The notes beneath the pieces were generated by a model that was not told the origin of the DNA, searched no databases, and was given only the letters and a program-made list of their open reading frames with translations. The translations under genes and the position numbers were made by a program. A stretch of DNA of 64,000 bases from Oscillatoria nigro-viridis PCC 7112 (GTDB taxonomy: Bacteria > Cyanobacteriota > Cyanobacteriia > Cyanobacteriales > Microcoleaceae), in contig NC_019729.1 of assembly GCF_000317475.1 (NCBI RefSeq), positions 1,688,501-1,752,500 on the forward strand, in the 5' to 3' direction. The stretch's first letter is position 1. Each line of letters opens with the position of its first letter. Below are positions 35,194-44,634 of this stretch, piece by piece.

Positions 35194-36198
35194 TTAAGAA
35201 ACCCGGTTTCTGACTCCGGCGCGATCGTGAGCTTTGAGCAAACTCGCCGGATCGGGCCCAGCGGGGATAATGCAGCCGGGATTCAGCGGGAACAAATTGC
35301 CGTAATAATCGCGCTTCACAGCCTCCAAATCGCAAGTGCCAGCAACTCCCGGTAACTGGTACAAATCGCGCAGATAAGCTCCCAAATGCTCGTAATCTTG
35401 AATGCGGCGCACATTGCATTTGAACAAGCTGTAGTAAACTGCATCAAAACGGAATAGAGTAGTAAAAAGCCGCACGTCTGCTAATGTTACCCGATCGCCG
35501 CAAAGATAACGACTCCTCAAAAGCGATCGATCGATCTCGTCTAAAACAGCAAACAATTCACTGCAAGCCGAGTCATAAGCAGCTTGAGATTGCGCGAAAC
35601 CGCAGCGATAAACGCCGTTATTCACCGATTGGTAAATCTTCTCATTCCACTCATCAATTTGCGATCGCAAATCCAGAGGATAAAGATCCATTTCAGGATT
35701 GCTAGCAAACTCGTTAAACTCCGAGTTTAGCATCACAATAATTTCCGAACTCTCGTTATTGACGATCGTCTTTGTCGAGTCATCCCACAGCACCGGCACC
35801 GTACACCGCCCCTGATAGCCCGGTAAAGCCAACTGGTAAAGTTCCGGCATCGTCTTGCAGCCAAAAGTCTCCGACTCCATCACCCACATTCCCCCTTCCG
35901 AGGGATAGACAACAGACACGGATATCGCATCTTCCAGCCCTTTGAGCGCCCTCGTCACCAGAGTGCGGTGCGCCCAAGGGCATCCCGTACCCACGAAGAG
36001 GCGATACCGTCCCGCAGCGGGTTGGTGAGGGTTGTCTGCTTCTGTGCTGACAAAGTTGCGGAAACTGCTGCTGGGGCGAATGTATGCTCCCGTGCGATCG
36101 GGCGGCGCTAGTTTTGACATCATTAATTGCCACATTGATGTCCAGACAAATTTGCCTAGCTTGACTGTTACGGATGAAGGAAGCGATTTGTTTTTCAC
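35194..36198 (-). CDS. Glutathionyl-hydroquinone reductase-type glutathione transferase
   Basis: 334 residues from GTG 36198. Xi-class GST (relatives: E. coli YqjG, PcpF) that removes glutathione from glutathionyl-hydroquinones using a thioredoxin-fold cysteine. Key motifs: VGTGCPWAHRTL (catalytic Cys in GCPWAH), TVPVLWDDSTKTIVNNESSEI, and the C-terminal helical domain with YLCGDRVTLADVRLF and NVRRIQDYEHLGAYLRDLYQ. The last residues (GVRNRVS) and the TAA stop are encoded by a copy of the AGAAACCGGGTTTCT repeat, so the natural C-terminus has been replaced by repeat DNA. Confidence 0.93.
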   Translation of the reverse strand: MKNKSLPSSVTVKLGKFVWTSMWQLMMSKLAPPDRTGAYIRPSSSFRNFVSTEADNPHQPAAGRYRLFVGTGCPWAHRTLVTRALKGLEDAISVSVVYPSEGGMWVMESETFGCKTMPELYQLALPGYQGRCTVPVLWDDSTKTIVNNESSEIIVMLNSEFNEFASNPEMDLYPLDLRSQIDEWNEKIYQSVNNGVYRCGFAQSQAAYDSACSELFAVLDEIDRSLLRSRYLCGDRVTLADVRLFTTLFRFDAVYYSLFKCNVRRIQDYEHLGAYLRDLYQLPGVAGTCDLEAVKRDYYGNLFPLNPGCIIPAGPDPASLLKAHDRAGVRNRVS

Positions 36199-36267
36199 AA
36201 TGCGATTAAAAGAGGTTTGCTAAACATAATCAGCTTATTTTAACTCACATTGCCAGGTTTATTCGCT

Positions 36268-36315
36268 CGTCCCCAGGCTCAGCCTGGGAACGCATATCCA
36301 GAGGCTGGGCCTCGC
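36268..36315. repeat. Dispersed palindromic repeat, family A
   Basis: CCAGGCTCAGCCTGGGAACG then CATATCCAGAGGCTGGGCCTCG. Both inverted halves carry compensating changes relative to the copy at 31521 (CTCTGCC versus CTCAGCC), consistent with a conserved hairpin. Confidence 0.8.
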
Positions 36316-36343
36316 ACTGTTCCCTCACCTGAGAACGAGTTTT

Positions 36344-37246
36344 CTAGTATCTGCCAGAGGCTATTTCAGCATAAGCTCGATCGATCAATCGGCGAGCAAC
36401 CGTCTGAATTCCCGTATGTTCGTAATAATTGGTAGTCATGTCTAAAAACGCCGCCACATAATCCAACTTGTCATCGGCAACATCAATGTATTGCTTGAGA
36501 TGGCCTAAAACTATGGCGGGAGTTAAGCCGCGAGACTGTACTAAATTGTTCATCCAACCTTGCGCTGAAGCGAAAGTTGTTGTCACAAATCCGAACTTTT
36601 GTGAATTATTTGCGCCGGGAATTAGGTTGCTGATATTTTGGAATGTTGAGTTTTGCTGCAAAGTTGAAGGATTCAATCCGCCTAGAGTATTTTGTGCTGC
36701 TCTAATAAAGTCCGGGCCAAGGGGAATTAAACCGTCAGCACATACTAATGCAGCCATCCGCATCAGAGATTCGCCTTTGTAATGGGATAAATAATTACCA
36801 AAATTTCCCACATTGTCAAGGGAAATATTGTTAAGTTTGCAGAAGGCAATTAGCTCGATCGCCACTTTGACGCACAAGTCGATCGTTTGAGTTGTGTCAG
36901 CTTTGGGAGTGAGGCGGTTGAGAAAGGAAAGAAAGCCGATGTTTTCGCCGATTTTATTCGCCATAGCCGTTGCACCTAACGCACTGTCGGCGCTGTCTGC
37001 TAACTGGTAAAGCCTGACTGCGCCTTGATAGGGCTCGTTGGGGTTAGCGTAAAGCTCGATCGCGCGATCGCGAATTTTCTCAACTAATTTCCGCTTTGTT
37101 TCCCCTGTCACCGCTTGAATAGTATTATCAAAACCCGTGAGATTGTTCCACTCCCCCGGCACCACAAAATCGAGAGATTTGAGCATCATCACAGTGACGC
37201 CACCCGACGGCAAATTGTCAACCAATTCCACAATAGATTTGCTCAT
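36344..37246 (-). CDS. Conserved hypothetical cyanobacterial protein
   Basis: 300 residues from ATG 37246, chosen because CAGGAG precedes it by about 7 bases (a longer frame to 37354 is rejected). The protein is mostly helical, with VELVDNLPSGGVTVMMLKSLDFVVPGEW near the start and a C-terminal half rich in short helices ending RRLIDRAYAEIASGRY. No signal peptide and no known catalytic motif. Function unknown. Confidence 0.75.
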   Translation of the reverse strand: MSKSIVELVDNLPSGGVTVMMLKSLDFVVPGEWNNLTGFDNTIQAVTGETKRKLVEKIRDRAIELYANPNEPYQGAVRLYQLADSADSALGATAMANKIGENIGFLSFLNRLTPKADTTQTIDLCVKVAIELIAFCKLNNISLDNVGNFGNYLSHYKGESLMRMAALVCADGLIPLGPDFIRAAQNTLGGLNPSTLQQNSTFQNISNLIPGANNSQKFGFVTTTFASAQGWMNNLVQSRGLTPAIVLGHLKQYIDVADDKLDYVAAFLDMTTNYYEHTGIQTVARRLIDRAYAEIASGRY

Positions 37247-37579
37247 CACAAACTCCTGAATAGCCAGATTTAAAGTGTTCTTCCAAATACTCCAACTTCG
37301 GCAAATGTGATTCCAGAATTCCGATGAATTCCCCAGAACTAAGTAGGTAAGCACAAATAAATATTAGACGACCAGCTCCAGTTTTGCAATCCTCTGAGCT
37401 TTTCTCTCTTCTCGCTCCTCTGCGTTCTCTGCGCCCTCTGCGGTTCATTAAAAAAAAGTCTTTTCCACAAAACATTTACATTTCACTTGCCAGCACCAAG
37501 TTAAGTTTCATTATATTGACCGACTCAAAATCGCCTAGGCGTGTTAAAATGGATGGCGCAAAATAGAAAAAAATAAAAT

Positions 37580-38515
37580 ATGACTGTTGCAGTTAGCAAA
37601 ACTCCCGGATTAGCCTCGCGTTTAGTAAATGGCGTACTATCCATCAAACCTTTGGCTAATCTAGCCAAGCACCAAGCGCGGGAAATGATGATAAAAAGAG
37701 CAGAAAAAATCGGAGTGAATTGGCGACAAGAAGCCCAAGCACTTTTAGCTCGAAATTGGGATGCAGAATTGCTCAGCGTTCAAAATCCCGATCTTGTTTA
37801 CCCCAAATATTATCTAACTTCATTCCACGCTTATGAAAAAGGTAATATGAGTTGGGAAGCTGCTACAGAAGTTGAAGTTGCCGCCCGTACAGTTCACTCG
37901 GGAATTTGCCCGGAAGCGGGTGCCGAAGGCGATGCTAAACTCCGCGCTAGCTATCACGAAGTCATAAAATCTCAGATTGCTTCTTCACCGCAAGATATTG
38001 TGGATTTGGGATGCAGTGTGGGATTGAGTACGTTTGCTCTTGGGGATGTTTACCCGGAAGCTAAGATGACTGGGGTAGAGTTGTCTCCTTATTTTTTAGC
38101 AGTTGCTAAATACCGTTCCCAACAGCGAGAATCTGAATCTTTAAATCAAAAATCTCCGACGTGGGTTCACGCTGCTGCTGAATCTACTGGTTTGCCTGCG
38201 GCTGCTTTTGATTTAGTTTCTATTTGTTTAGTTTGTCACGAATTGCCGCAGAAAGCTACTAGAGAAATATTCCGGGAAGCGAGGCGTTTGTTGCGTGTTG
38301 GCGGACATTTGACAATTATGGATATGAATCCTCAGTCGGAAGTTTACGCCAAAATGCCTCCTTATATTTTGACTTTGCTCAAGAGTACGGAGCCTTATTT
38401 GGATCAGTATTTTGGGTTGGATATTGAGCAAGCTTTAATTGATTCGGGTTTTGCCCAGCCGACAATCACTTGCAATACCGTCCGACACCGCACTATTGTT
38501 GCTAAAGCAATATAG
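37580..38515 (+). CDS. Class I SAM-dependent methyltransferase
   Basis: 311 residues. An N-terminal helical extension (about 1-130) precedes a Rossmann methyltransferase: motif I VDLGCSVGLSTFALG, acidic TGVELSPYFLAVAKYRS, the motif IV region FDLVSICLVCHELP, and EARRLLRVGGHLTIMDMNP. Substrate unknown. A hairpin of the GACACGGC/GCCGTGTC type follows its stop. Confidence 0.9.
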   Translation: MTVAVSKTPGLASRLVNGVLSIKPLANLAKHQAREMMIKRAEKIGVNWRQEAQALLARNWDAELLSVQNPDLVYPKYYLTSFHAYEKGNMSWEAATEVEVAARTVHSGICPEAGAEGDAKLRASYHEVIKSQIASSPQDIVDLGCSVGLSTFALGDVYPEAKMTGVELSPYFLAVAKYRSQQRESESLNQKSPTWVHAAAESTGLPAAAFDLVSICLVCHELPQKATREIFREARRLLRVGGHLTIMDMNPQSEVYAKMPPYILTLLKSTEPYLDQYFGLDIEQALIDSGFAQPTITCNTVRHRTIVAKAI

Positions 38516-38817
38516 CGCTTTTCAGTATAGTGAACTACAGATATCGGGTAGGACACGGCAGTGCCGTGTCTAAAGCTGTCTTTATTTAATTCGATTGAAA
38601 ACTGCTATAAATATAAAAGTTGCATAGATATTATTCAATTCTTGGGGCGGTGTGTGAGTGTAAATAGTCTAATCTGTGGATTTAAAGATTTCTGCAACCG
38701 CGCCCCTACCGATAAATAATTCCCGTGCTACCGGATTTCATATTAGACGGCCGTAGGAGCTATTAGTAGCGCCATTTGTTACACATTTTGATCAAACCCT
38801 CAATGAAGGACATCATC
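38516..38817. repeat. Gene-free stretch with GACACGGC hairpin
   Basis: Perfect 8-bp stem GACACGGC/GCCGTGTC around AGT (38552-38570). The rest is A+T-rich spacer with no feature I can support. Confidence 0.6.
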
Positions 38818-39141
38818 ATGAACCCGACAGCCCCCTCTCAAAACGTCATCGATTGTTTGCAGGTTATTTTGGATGCGACAGCATCGAAAAATTACGAGCT
38901 TTTTACAACAGTTGGTGATGCAGGCTACAAAGCGAGCATTACACAAAAAATGTTTGACGACGTTAGCGATCAGCTCGCTTCTCGCCTGCAAAAGGGATAT
39001 TCAATTAATTATTTTGGCGATCTAAAACAAGGTAATTGTCAGATTTATTTGTGGAAACTGAGTTTTGAAGATGGTGGAGATGAATTTGTCGTACACATGA
39101 CGATGAATGGAGACAAAGTGGCTGGGATTTTCATCGAATAA
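38818..39141 (+). CDS. Small hypothetical protein (NTF2-like fold possible)
   Basis: 107 residues from ATG 38818 (AAGGA upstream; the longer frame to 38776 is rejected). The pattern, with helices (SQNVIDCLQVILDATASKNY, FDDVSDQLASRLQKGYSI) followed by strands (CQIYLWKLSFEDGGDEFVV, MTMNGDKVAGIFIE), suggests an NTF2/SnoaL-like fold but no family is firmly recognised. Confidence 0.65.
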   Translation: MNPTAPSQNVIDCLQVILDATASKNYELFTTVGDAGYKASITQKMFDDVSDQLASRLQKGYSINYFGDLKQGNCQIYLWKLSFEDGGDEFVVHMTMNGDKVAGIFIE

Positions 39142-39250
39142 CCTATTTTGCTGGATAGTAATTCCGGTTGCACGAGGGAGATGACTTTTGGCTGTTGAGT
39201 GTTCAGTAAAATTATGCTTTCGGGGCAACTGACTGTTGGGATATTTGAAC

Positions 39251-39256
39251 TATACT
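39251..39256 (+). promoter_or_regulatory. Possible -10 element before a small ORF
   Basis: TATACT in the spacer, about 90 bp before the small ORF at 39343. No convincing -35 box. The following leader contains CCGGAAACAAAAGG, reminiscent of short cyanobacterial regulatory RNAs, but I cannot confirm this. Confidence 0.3.
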
Positions 39257-39342
39257 GATGCAACCGGAAACAAAAGGTAAGAAGGTCGGGGGAATATTTC
39301 ACTCAACCTGCTAACGCGGTACCGATGCAGCGAGGAAATTCT

Positions 39343-39474
39343 ATGGAACATTCGCTCGGAGAAAGATGGAAAAAAGCAGCTAGCAAAGGCAATTCACAGC
39401 AGGTTCAAGGGGTTGTATCTCTCACCAAATATGGATTCCCCCGGTTGATTCTCGTCGATCGTCTAGCTATGTAA
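39343..39474 (+). CDS. Possible 43-residue small protein
   Basis: ATG 39343 with ribosome site GAGGA 7 bases upstream, ending TAA at 39474. Basic, sequence opening MEHSLGERWKKAASKG. No family recognised. It ends 2 bp before the stop of the convergent Ada-type gene. Coding status is uncertain. Confidence 0.35.
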   Translation: MEHSLGERWKKAASKGNSQQVQGVVSLTKYGFPRLILVDRLAM

Positions 39475-39475
39475 C

Positions 39476-40363
39476 TTAAGCTTTTCTTCCCGATATATCG
39501 CAGATTGTACGGCTAGCTTCCCAACCTAACATGACTGTTTTACGCTCTACTCCCCAGCCATAGCCACCGAGTTCTCCAGATTCTCGAATGACTCGGTGAC
39601 ACGGAATTAGATAGCCGATCGGATTTTTACCGATCGCATTTCCTACAGCTCTAGCAGCAGTTGGGCGTGCTACCATTTGAGCTATACTTTGATAAGTTGC
39701 GATCGCCCCAAATGGCAATTGCAACAGTGCCCGCCAAACTTGAATCTGAAAGTTAGTGCCTTTTACCAACAGTGTTAGCGGTTTTTGCTCGCTGAGAGTT
39801 TCTGAATTGAAAATCAGGTCGCGCAATGATTGAGTGGTTGGCTCATCGCGGATAATTTCAGCGTTTTTCCAGGTCAATCGCAGTCTTTGGGCGGCGGTTT
39901 GTTCGTCTGTTGTATCCAAGAAATAAAGATTACAAATACCGCGGGCAGTTGTCGCGATTAGAGATTTGCCAAAAGGGGTATCATGAATGCCATAGCGAAT
40001 TTGCAAACCTGCTCCGCCTGCTTTGAACTCCCCTGGTGACATTGCTTCTAAGTTCACAAATAAATCGTGCAATCGTCCGGGACTCGATAGCCTCACGTCC
40101 AATGTTAGGTCGAGAAGGCTTTTACTCTGAGTGATTTTTGACTTGGCATATTCAACTGTCAGATATTGCAAAAACCGCTTGGGGCTAATGCCGGCCCATT
40201 GAGTAAATAGCCGTTGAAAATGATATTCACTCAGTCCGGCGTGTTGTGCCACAGTTGCCAGATTGGGCTGGTTTAGGTGGTTTTGTCGCATGAAGGCGAT
40301 CGCCCCAGCAATCCGGTGATAATCTTCGCTAGCACAGACACTCGCATTTTTCATCGAAATCAT
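39476..40363 (-). CDS. Ada-type AraC regulator / methylated-DNA cysteine methyltransferase
   Basis: 295 residues. An N-terminal AraC-family double helix-turn-helix (about 12-105, QHAGLSEYHFQRLFTQWAG) is joined to an O6-methylguanine-DNA methyltransferase with the acceptor cysteine in IPCHRVI and the preceding AVGNAIGKNPIGYL. It lacks the N-terminal zinc methylphosphotriester domain of full-length Ada, like the shorter regulator-repair forms. Repairs O6-alkylguanine and probably regulates genes in response. Confidence 0.93.
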   Translation of the reverse strand: MISMKNASVCASEDYHRIAGAIAFMRQNHLNQPNLATVAQHAGLSEYHFQRLFTQWAGISPKRFLQYLTVEYAKSKITQSKSLLDLTLDVRLSSPGRLHDLFVNLEAMSPGEFKAGGAGLQIRYGIHDTPFGKSLIATTARGICNLYFLDTTDEQTAAQRLRLTWKNAEIIRDEPTTQSLRDLIFNSETLSEQKPLTLLVKGTNFQIQVWRALLQLPFGAIATYQSIAQMVARPTAARAVGNAIGKNPIGYLIPCHRVIRESGELGGYGWGVERKTVMLGWEASRTICDISGRKA

Positions 40364-40460
40364 CTAGTCTAAGTCAAAGGAATTTTGATGTTTCCTCACT
40401 TTAGCCACAGACTAGGCTCAATGCCACCCGTTTCTTGCGGTGAATGCAGTCAGTCGATCG

Positions 40461-40490
40461 ATTTTAGATTTTAGATTTTAGATTTTAGAT
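40461..40490. repeat. ATTTTAG heptamer run
   Basis: About four tandem copies followed by TTGAAGAGA repeats. The same run occurs at 23058 and 57609. Confidence 0.7.
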
Positions 40491-40639
40491 TGAAGAGATT
40501 GAAGAGATTGAAGAAAGCGACCTCACCGATCAAACCGGGGGCTTGCGATGAGGATGAGCGAGCTATTTTCTCGCTACGGAAGCATCGGGGGGCTTGTAAC
40601 CAAATTGCTTTGGGTCTGTCGATTAACCGAATTCAGCCC

Positions 40640-41146
40640 TCACCCACCGCGCAACTGCGTCACCAAGTGAACTAATTCGGGTAAAATTAGCTTTTCCACA
40701 GCTAGTTTCACGCCATTGCTAGAGCCCGGAAGTGAAAAGACTAACTTGCCTTGATACACCCCTGCAACGGCGCGAGAGGCGATCGCCCTCGAACCAATTT
40801 CTTGATAGCTCAAAAACCGAAATATCTCCCCAAATCCCGGTAAAATCCTGTCGAGCAAACTCTCCATCACATCATAAGTCGTATCTCGGGGAGCGATACC
40901 CGTGCCGCCGTTAACAATGATTGCATCCACATCTTCACGCTGGGAAAAAGCCTGCATTTGCAATACAATTTTTGCCGCATCATCTTTAACAACAGTGTAA
41001 GCTACCACAGAGTGACCCGCATCTTTTAGCAGCTTCTTAGTTAACAAGCCGCTAGTGTCTGTTTCAGCCGATCGCGTGTCGCTAACAGTAATGATAGCGC
41101 AATTGACGGTTATGTTAGATAAGTCGGGGTGAGGAATTGGCGTCAT
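40640..41146 (-). CDS. moaB: Molybdenum cofactor biosynthesis protein MoaB/MogA family
   Basis: 168 residues from ATG 41146. A MoCF-fold protein that adenylates molybdopterin or otherwise acts in molybdenum cofactor assembly. Motifs: AIITVSDTRSAETDTSG, DAIIVNGGTGIAPRDTTYD, and SLPGSSNGVKLAVEKLILPE. The upstream frame to 41179 adds 11 residues without support. MoaB versus MogA cannot be split with certainty from sequence alone. Confidence 0.9.
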   Translation of the reverse strand: MTPIPHPDLSNITVNCAIITVSDTRSAETDTSGLLTKKLLKDAGHSVVAYTVVKDDAAKIVLQMQAFSQREDVDAIIVNGGTGIAPRDTTYDVMESLLDRILPGFGEIFRFLSYQEIGSRAIASRAVAGVYQGKLVFSLPGSSNGVKLAVEKLILPELVHLVTQLRGG

Positions 41147-41325
41147 ATAACAGATGTTGAAGGAAAAAGGAAGAAGCAAGAAGAAAGAGGAAATCAGGAA
41201 AAGGGAAGAGGGAAGAAATCATTAGTTAGTTGTGATTTGTTCGTTGTCAGTTATTCATTATCAAATAACTAATAACCAATAACCAATGCCCCATGCCCCA
41301 TGCCCCATGCCCTATTCCCCATCAA

Positions 41326-41661
41326 TTATGCCTTGCTAAATCCTAAGCCGTTTGCTTCCGAGTAGCGTTCCATGAAACGCATAAATCGATCCCATTCTGC
41401 GGTACTTTTCATTATATAAACAGCTTCCAAACCAGCAGGCTGACCGTTGATGAACTTAGCCTTAACCTCGCGAGTGAGGAGTTCGCCTTCGTCGTCTATC
41501 ATGTACATTCCAGTAATGTCTTCGGTACTGCTGCTGCTGAGAGCTTTGGGATTTTCAAAGGTAAACGTGGCAGTGCCTTGCTCTCCGCTTTTAGAACGGG
41601 TTAGGCGCACTTCGGGCACAGCATCTTCGTCTATACCCCGAGAGAATTGAATTTTAGCCAT
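41326..41661 (-). CDS. psb28: Photosystem II assembly protein Psb28
   Basis: 111 residues matching Psb28, a cytoplasmic-side factor that binds the PSII RC47 intermediate during assembly and repair. [20 protein letters not shown], the [13 protein letters not shown] strand, [13 protein letters not shown] and [18 protein letters not shown] are diagnostic. Length is typical. Confidence 0.95.
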   Translation of the reverse strand: MAKIQFSRGIDEDAVPEVRLTRSKSGEQGTATFTFENPKALSSSSTEDITGMYMIDDEGELLTREVKAKFINGQPAGLEAVYIMKSTAEWDRFMRFMERYSEANGLGFSKA

Positions 41662-41839
41662 AATCTGACAGTCGAACCTTAAGGATTGCTTAATTTCTTA
41701 ATGTTTAATCATAAAACGATTCGGGTACTCGCAAATCAAGACTTGGGAGAGCCGACGAGAGTGAGAGTGGGTGAGAGTGAGTGAGAGTGAGGCAATCGGA
41801 GACAAGTGCGAGGGGATATGGGTTGGTTCTTCTGAGATA

Positions 41840-41957
41840 TTGCACCATTCTCAATAATCCTTTCAGGGCGGGCTCTCCTGCCCAACCCCTACTCCCCACA
41901 AGAAAATCTACTCTTCGCGGAACGGGCCCGAAAGCCTGTTAATCGAGAATGGTGCAA
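41840..41957. repeat. 118-bp MITE with perfect 13-bp terminal inverted repeats
   Basis: TTGCACCATTCTC (41840-41852) and GAGAATGGTGCAA (41945-41957) are exact inverted copies. The interior has AGGGCGGGCTCTCCTGCCC and GTGGGGAGTAGG-type sequence in reverse. A degenerate copy in the opposite orientation lies at about 57435-57533. Occupies most of the 348-bp spacer between psb28 and the SLH gene. Confidence 0.82.
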
Positions 41958-42009
41958 GATGTGAGTTCTTTGTGCCCCAAGTTATCCTCTCCCTCGTCTC
42001 CCAATTCCC

Positions 42010-43473
42010 TTAGACGATGTAGGGAGAGTTAATTGGCTCGGCCCGCTTTGTGGCTACCAGAGTTTGGTAGATGAGGGCGGATATCTCGCCGCGGGTGATG
42101 TCGTGGGCGGGGGAAAGCTTTTCGCGCGCGGGATAGTTGACCACGATTTTGCGCTCTGTGGCGGTTGCTATCTCGTCGGTGGCAAAACTGGGAATCTGAG
42201 CTCGATCGACATAAACGCTCAAAGAATTGGGGTTGCCGCCCGCCAACTGCAAGCCGTTTACCAAAGATACGATCGCCTGAACTCTAGTCAAATTCTGCTC
42301 CGGGCGAAACGTGCTGTCAGGGTATCCCACCAAAAAGCCAGCTCGATTAGCTTGGTCGATCGCTCCCTTGGCCCAAAAATCCGCCGCCACATCCTTAAAA
42401 ACCGTCGCCTCACGGCGCGGCACCAATTCAAACGCCTTCGCCAACACAGCCGCATACTGAGCTCTAGTTACGATCTCGTAAGGTTGAAAAGTGCCGTTGG
42501 GAAACCCGCTAACAATATTCATCTTTGCCAAGCGATCGATAAAATCCTTAGCCCAATGCGTACTGATGTCGCTGAACTTTAGCCCGCCGGGAGTCGGAGT
42601 TGCCGTCGTCACATTGCCCAAATCAAATAAACCTTTCACCCGCGAAGGATTGAGCTGATTGCCCACCGCAGAAATCTTAACCCCAGTCGAGTTTTGCAAG
42701 TCTAATTCACCGTTATTCTGAAAAATATTGCCGCCCAAATCTTGAGCCGTACCAATATCTGGCAGCGATTTATCCACGGCAGTTAAACCGTCTTCCGTAT
42801 TTTTTTCGATGCGATTATTGCGTAAAATCGGCTGAGATTCCCCTGCTAAAACTATACCGGAGCGATTTTCCAAAATTTGGTTGTCAGCAATCAAAGGAGC
42901 CGACTGAGCTTGCAGAGAAATGCCGAAACCCGTCTTTTGAAAAATATTGCGCCGTATTGCTCCCTTAGCAGTTCCCGCCGCAATTACGCCAGCCGCTGAG
43001 TTTTCCACAAATATGTTGTCGAGAATCGCAGGATTAGCGTTGCCCGCGACAAAAACGCCTTCGCCCTTGCAAAGTGTGAAAGTGCAGTTAGCCACAGTTG
43101 GAGAAGTTGACTCAATCCAGACTCCCGTGCCGCGACTATCGAGATTGGTGACAGTTACTCCGCGCAATTGGGAATTAGTTGCTAGCAGTATGGTGATATT
43201 TTGGCTTGCAGCGGTGGGACTGACAAATTTGCCGCTTCCTTGAATCAGAATGCCTCTACCTTTATTAGTTTCATTGCCAATAACTTTTACTCCCGAGGGA
43301 ATTTCCAAGGGGAATTTTTCGCCGCTAGCAGCGCTGTAAGTTCCCGGTGATAAGTGAATCGTAGTTCCCGATGCAGTGCGGGCGATCGCGCGGGCTATAG
43401 TTTTGAATGGGGCCGATTGGCTGCCAACTGCGGAATCGCTGCCTGTTTGCGGGTTGACGTAAAGTGTTGTCAT
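42010..43473 (-). CDS. Beta-helix (DUF1565) protein with C-terminal SLH domains
   Basis: 487 residues from ATG 43473. N-terminal DUF1565-type part (MTTLYVNPQTGSDSAVG, SAPFKTIARAIA, IHLSPGTYS) and a right-handed parallel beta-helix (about 90-270) with repeated N-x-I/F-x-x-N units, then three SLH repeats (about 305-480; FSDISTHWAKDFIDRLAKM, FKDVAADFWAKGAIDQANR, ATERKIVVNYPAR). SLH domains bind cell-wall polymers, so it is likely on the cell surface. No signal peptide is visible, which is common in this group. Confidence 0.9.
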   Translation of the reverse strand: MTTLYVNPQTGSDSAVGSQSAPFKTIARAIARTASGTTIHLSPGTYSAASGEKFPLEIPSGVKVIGNETNKGRGILIQGSGKFVSPTAASQNITILLATNSQLRGVTVTNLDSRGTGVWIESTSPTVANCTFTLCKGEGVFVAGNANPAILDNIFVENSAAGVIAAGTAKGAIRRNIFQKTGFGISLQAQSAPLIADNQILENRSGIVLAGESQPILRNNRIEKNTEDGLTAVDKSLPDIGTAQDLGGNIFQNNGELDLQNSTGVKISAVGNQLNPSRVKGLFDLGNVTTATPTPGGLKFSDISTHWAKDFIDRLAKMNIVSGFPNGTFQPYEIVTRAQYAAVLAKAFELVPRREATVFKDVAADFWAKGAIDQANRAGFLVGYPDSTFRPEQNLTRVQAIVSLVNGLQLAGGNPNSLSVYVDRAQIPSFATDEIATATERKIVVNYPAREKLSPAHDITRGEISALIYQTLVATKRAEPINSPYIV

Positions 43474-43781
43474 GTTTTTGCCCAAGAGATAATTGGCGAT
43501 CGAGCTTTTGTGCAATTTTCATTTTCTGTGAACTTGACCCCGAATCTATATTCATCTTGGATTTCGGAGATTATTTAATTGCACGATATCCGCAACATTA
43601 CCTCTGAGGAGTGGCAACCGCAGGGGGATTCCCCCTACAAAAGACTGTATTTCTCGTTCCCAGCAACAGCAGAACCAGACTTATTTAAGAAGTCCGGGAT
43701 CTGGGGATGCTCTTTTTTTCAGATGTTGCCAAAACCACTAAAATTTCGATCGCCTCCACCGGAAAATCGAACGTCTTGCTG

Positions 43782-44378
43782 TCATGTACGATCGATCGAG
43801 ATTCCCTGCCCAAAAACCTTAACCGCTGCAGCCAAATCAGTTTCACCCATTAAAATGCAGCGTCTTAGCAAATCGATATCCAGCGTTTCCAATCCTGAAA
43901 GTTGACTCTGAATTACTTGATCGTAGCCATCTTCCCGGAGATGATACAGCCGCAGCGTGCCATCTTCCCAAAACCAGGTTTCAGGCACGCCCAAAGCTCG
44001 ATATTTTGGCAACTTCCTCAGTCCACCGCTAGTATAAACCACCTCGATCGACAAATCGGGAATCAACTTAGGTTCTCCCAAACAAAACGATTTGTCTGCT
44101 TGAGTAGAAGCTTCTGGTGCCTTCTCCTGCGTCATGGAACCAGAAGGGTAAAACTTAATACCTTGTTGCAGCAGAAAAGTAGTCACCAAGTAACCGATGA
44201 TTTCCGAAAAATTTTCGTGTTGGAATCCCGGCATCAGAATCTCGATCGCCCCTGCAAAAAAAGACAACTTTATGCCAGGGGAATCTTCCGCAACCTTCTG
44301 GATTAACTTGAATTGATCCCAAGTGCCGTTGAGCACCACTCGCCCATCGAGAGTTTCGCGATCGAGAACTTGTGTCAT
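43782..44378 (-). CDS. Uma2-family endonuclease-like protein
   Basis: 198 residues of the Uma2/DUF820 restriction-endonuclease-like fold, abundant in cyanobacteria. Motifs: PGIKLSFFAGAIEILMP, the catalytic PDLSIEVVYTSGGLRKLPKY (Asp, Glu, Lys) and GVPETWFWEDGTLRLYHL. Biological function of the family is largely unknown. Frame intact. Confidence 0.9.
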   Translation of the reverse strand: MTQVLDRETLDGRVVLNGTWDQFKLIQKVAEDSPGIKLSFFAGAIEILMPGFQHENFSEIIGYLVTTFLLQQGIKFYPSGSMTQEKAPEASTQADKSFCLGEPKLIPDLSIEVVYTSGGLRKLPKYRALGVPETWFWEDGTLRLYHLREDGYDQVIQSQLSGLETLDIDLLRRCILMGETDLAAAVKVFGQGISIDRT

Positions 44379-44634
44379 TGACCCGCACCATTATCTCTTA
44401 TTTCGATTGTAGCGTATTGGGCGATCGCTCCTAAGCTAATCCGCATTTAAATTGCATAGTAAAATAAATCTTTCCCTTTGTGGGGTGGGCAGGAGATCCC
44501 GCCCTCAACATACAAATTAAATACACAACAGCTTACAGAAGATCCGTGCAGCAATTGTAGGTTCAGAATCCGAATAGTTCTTTCTAGTTCCCCTGCTATT
44601 CCTGAGAACGCATATTCCAAGGCTCTGCCTCGCC

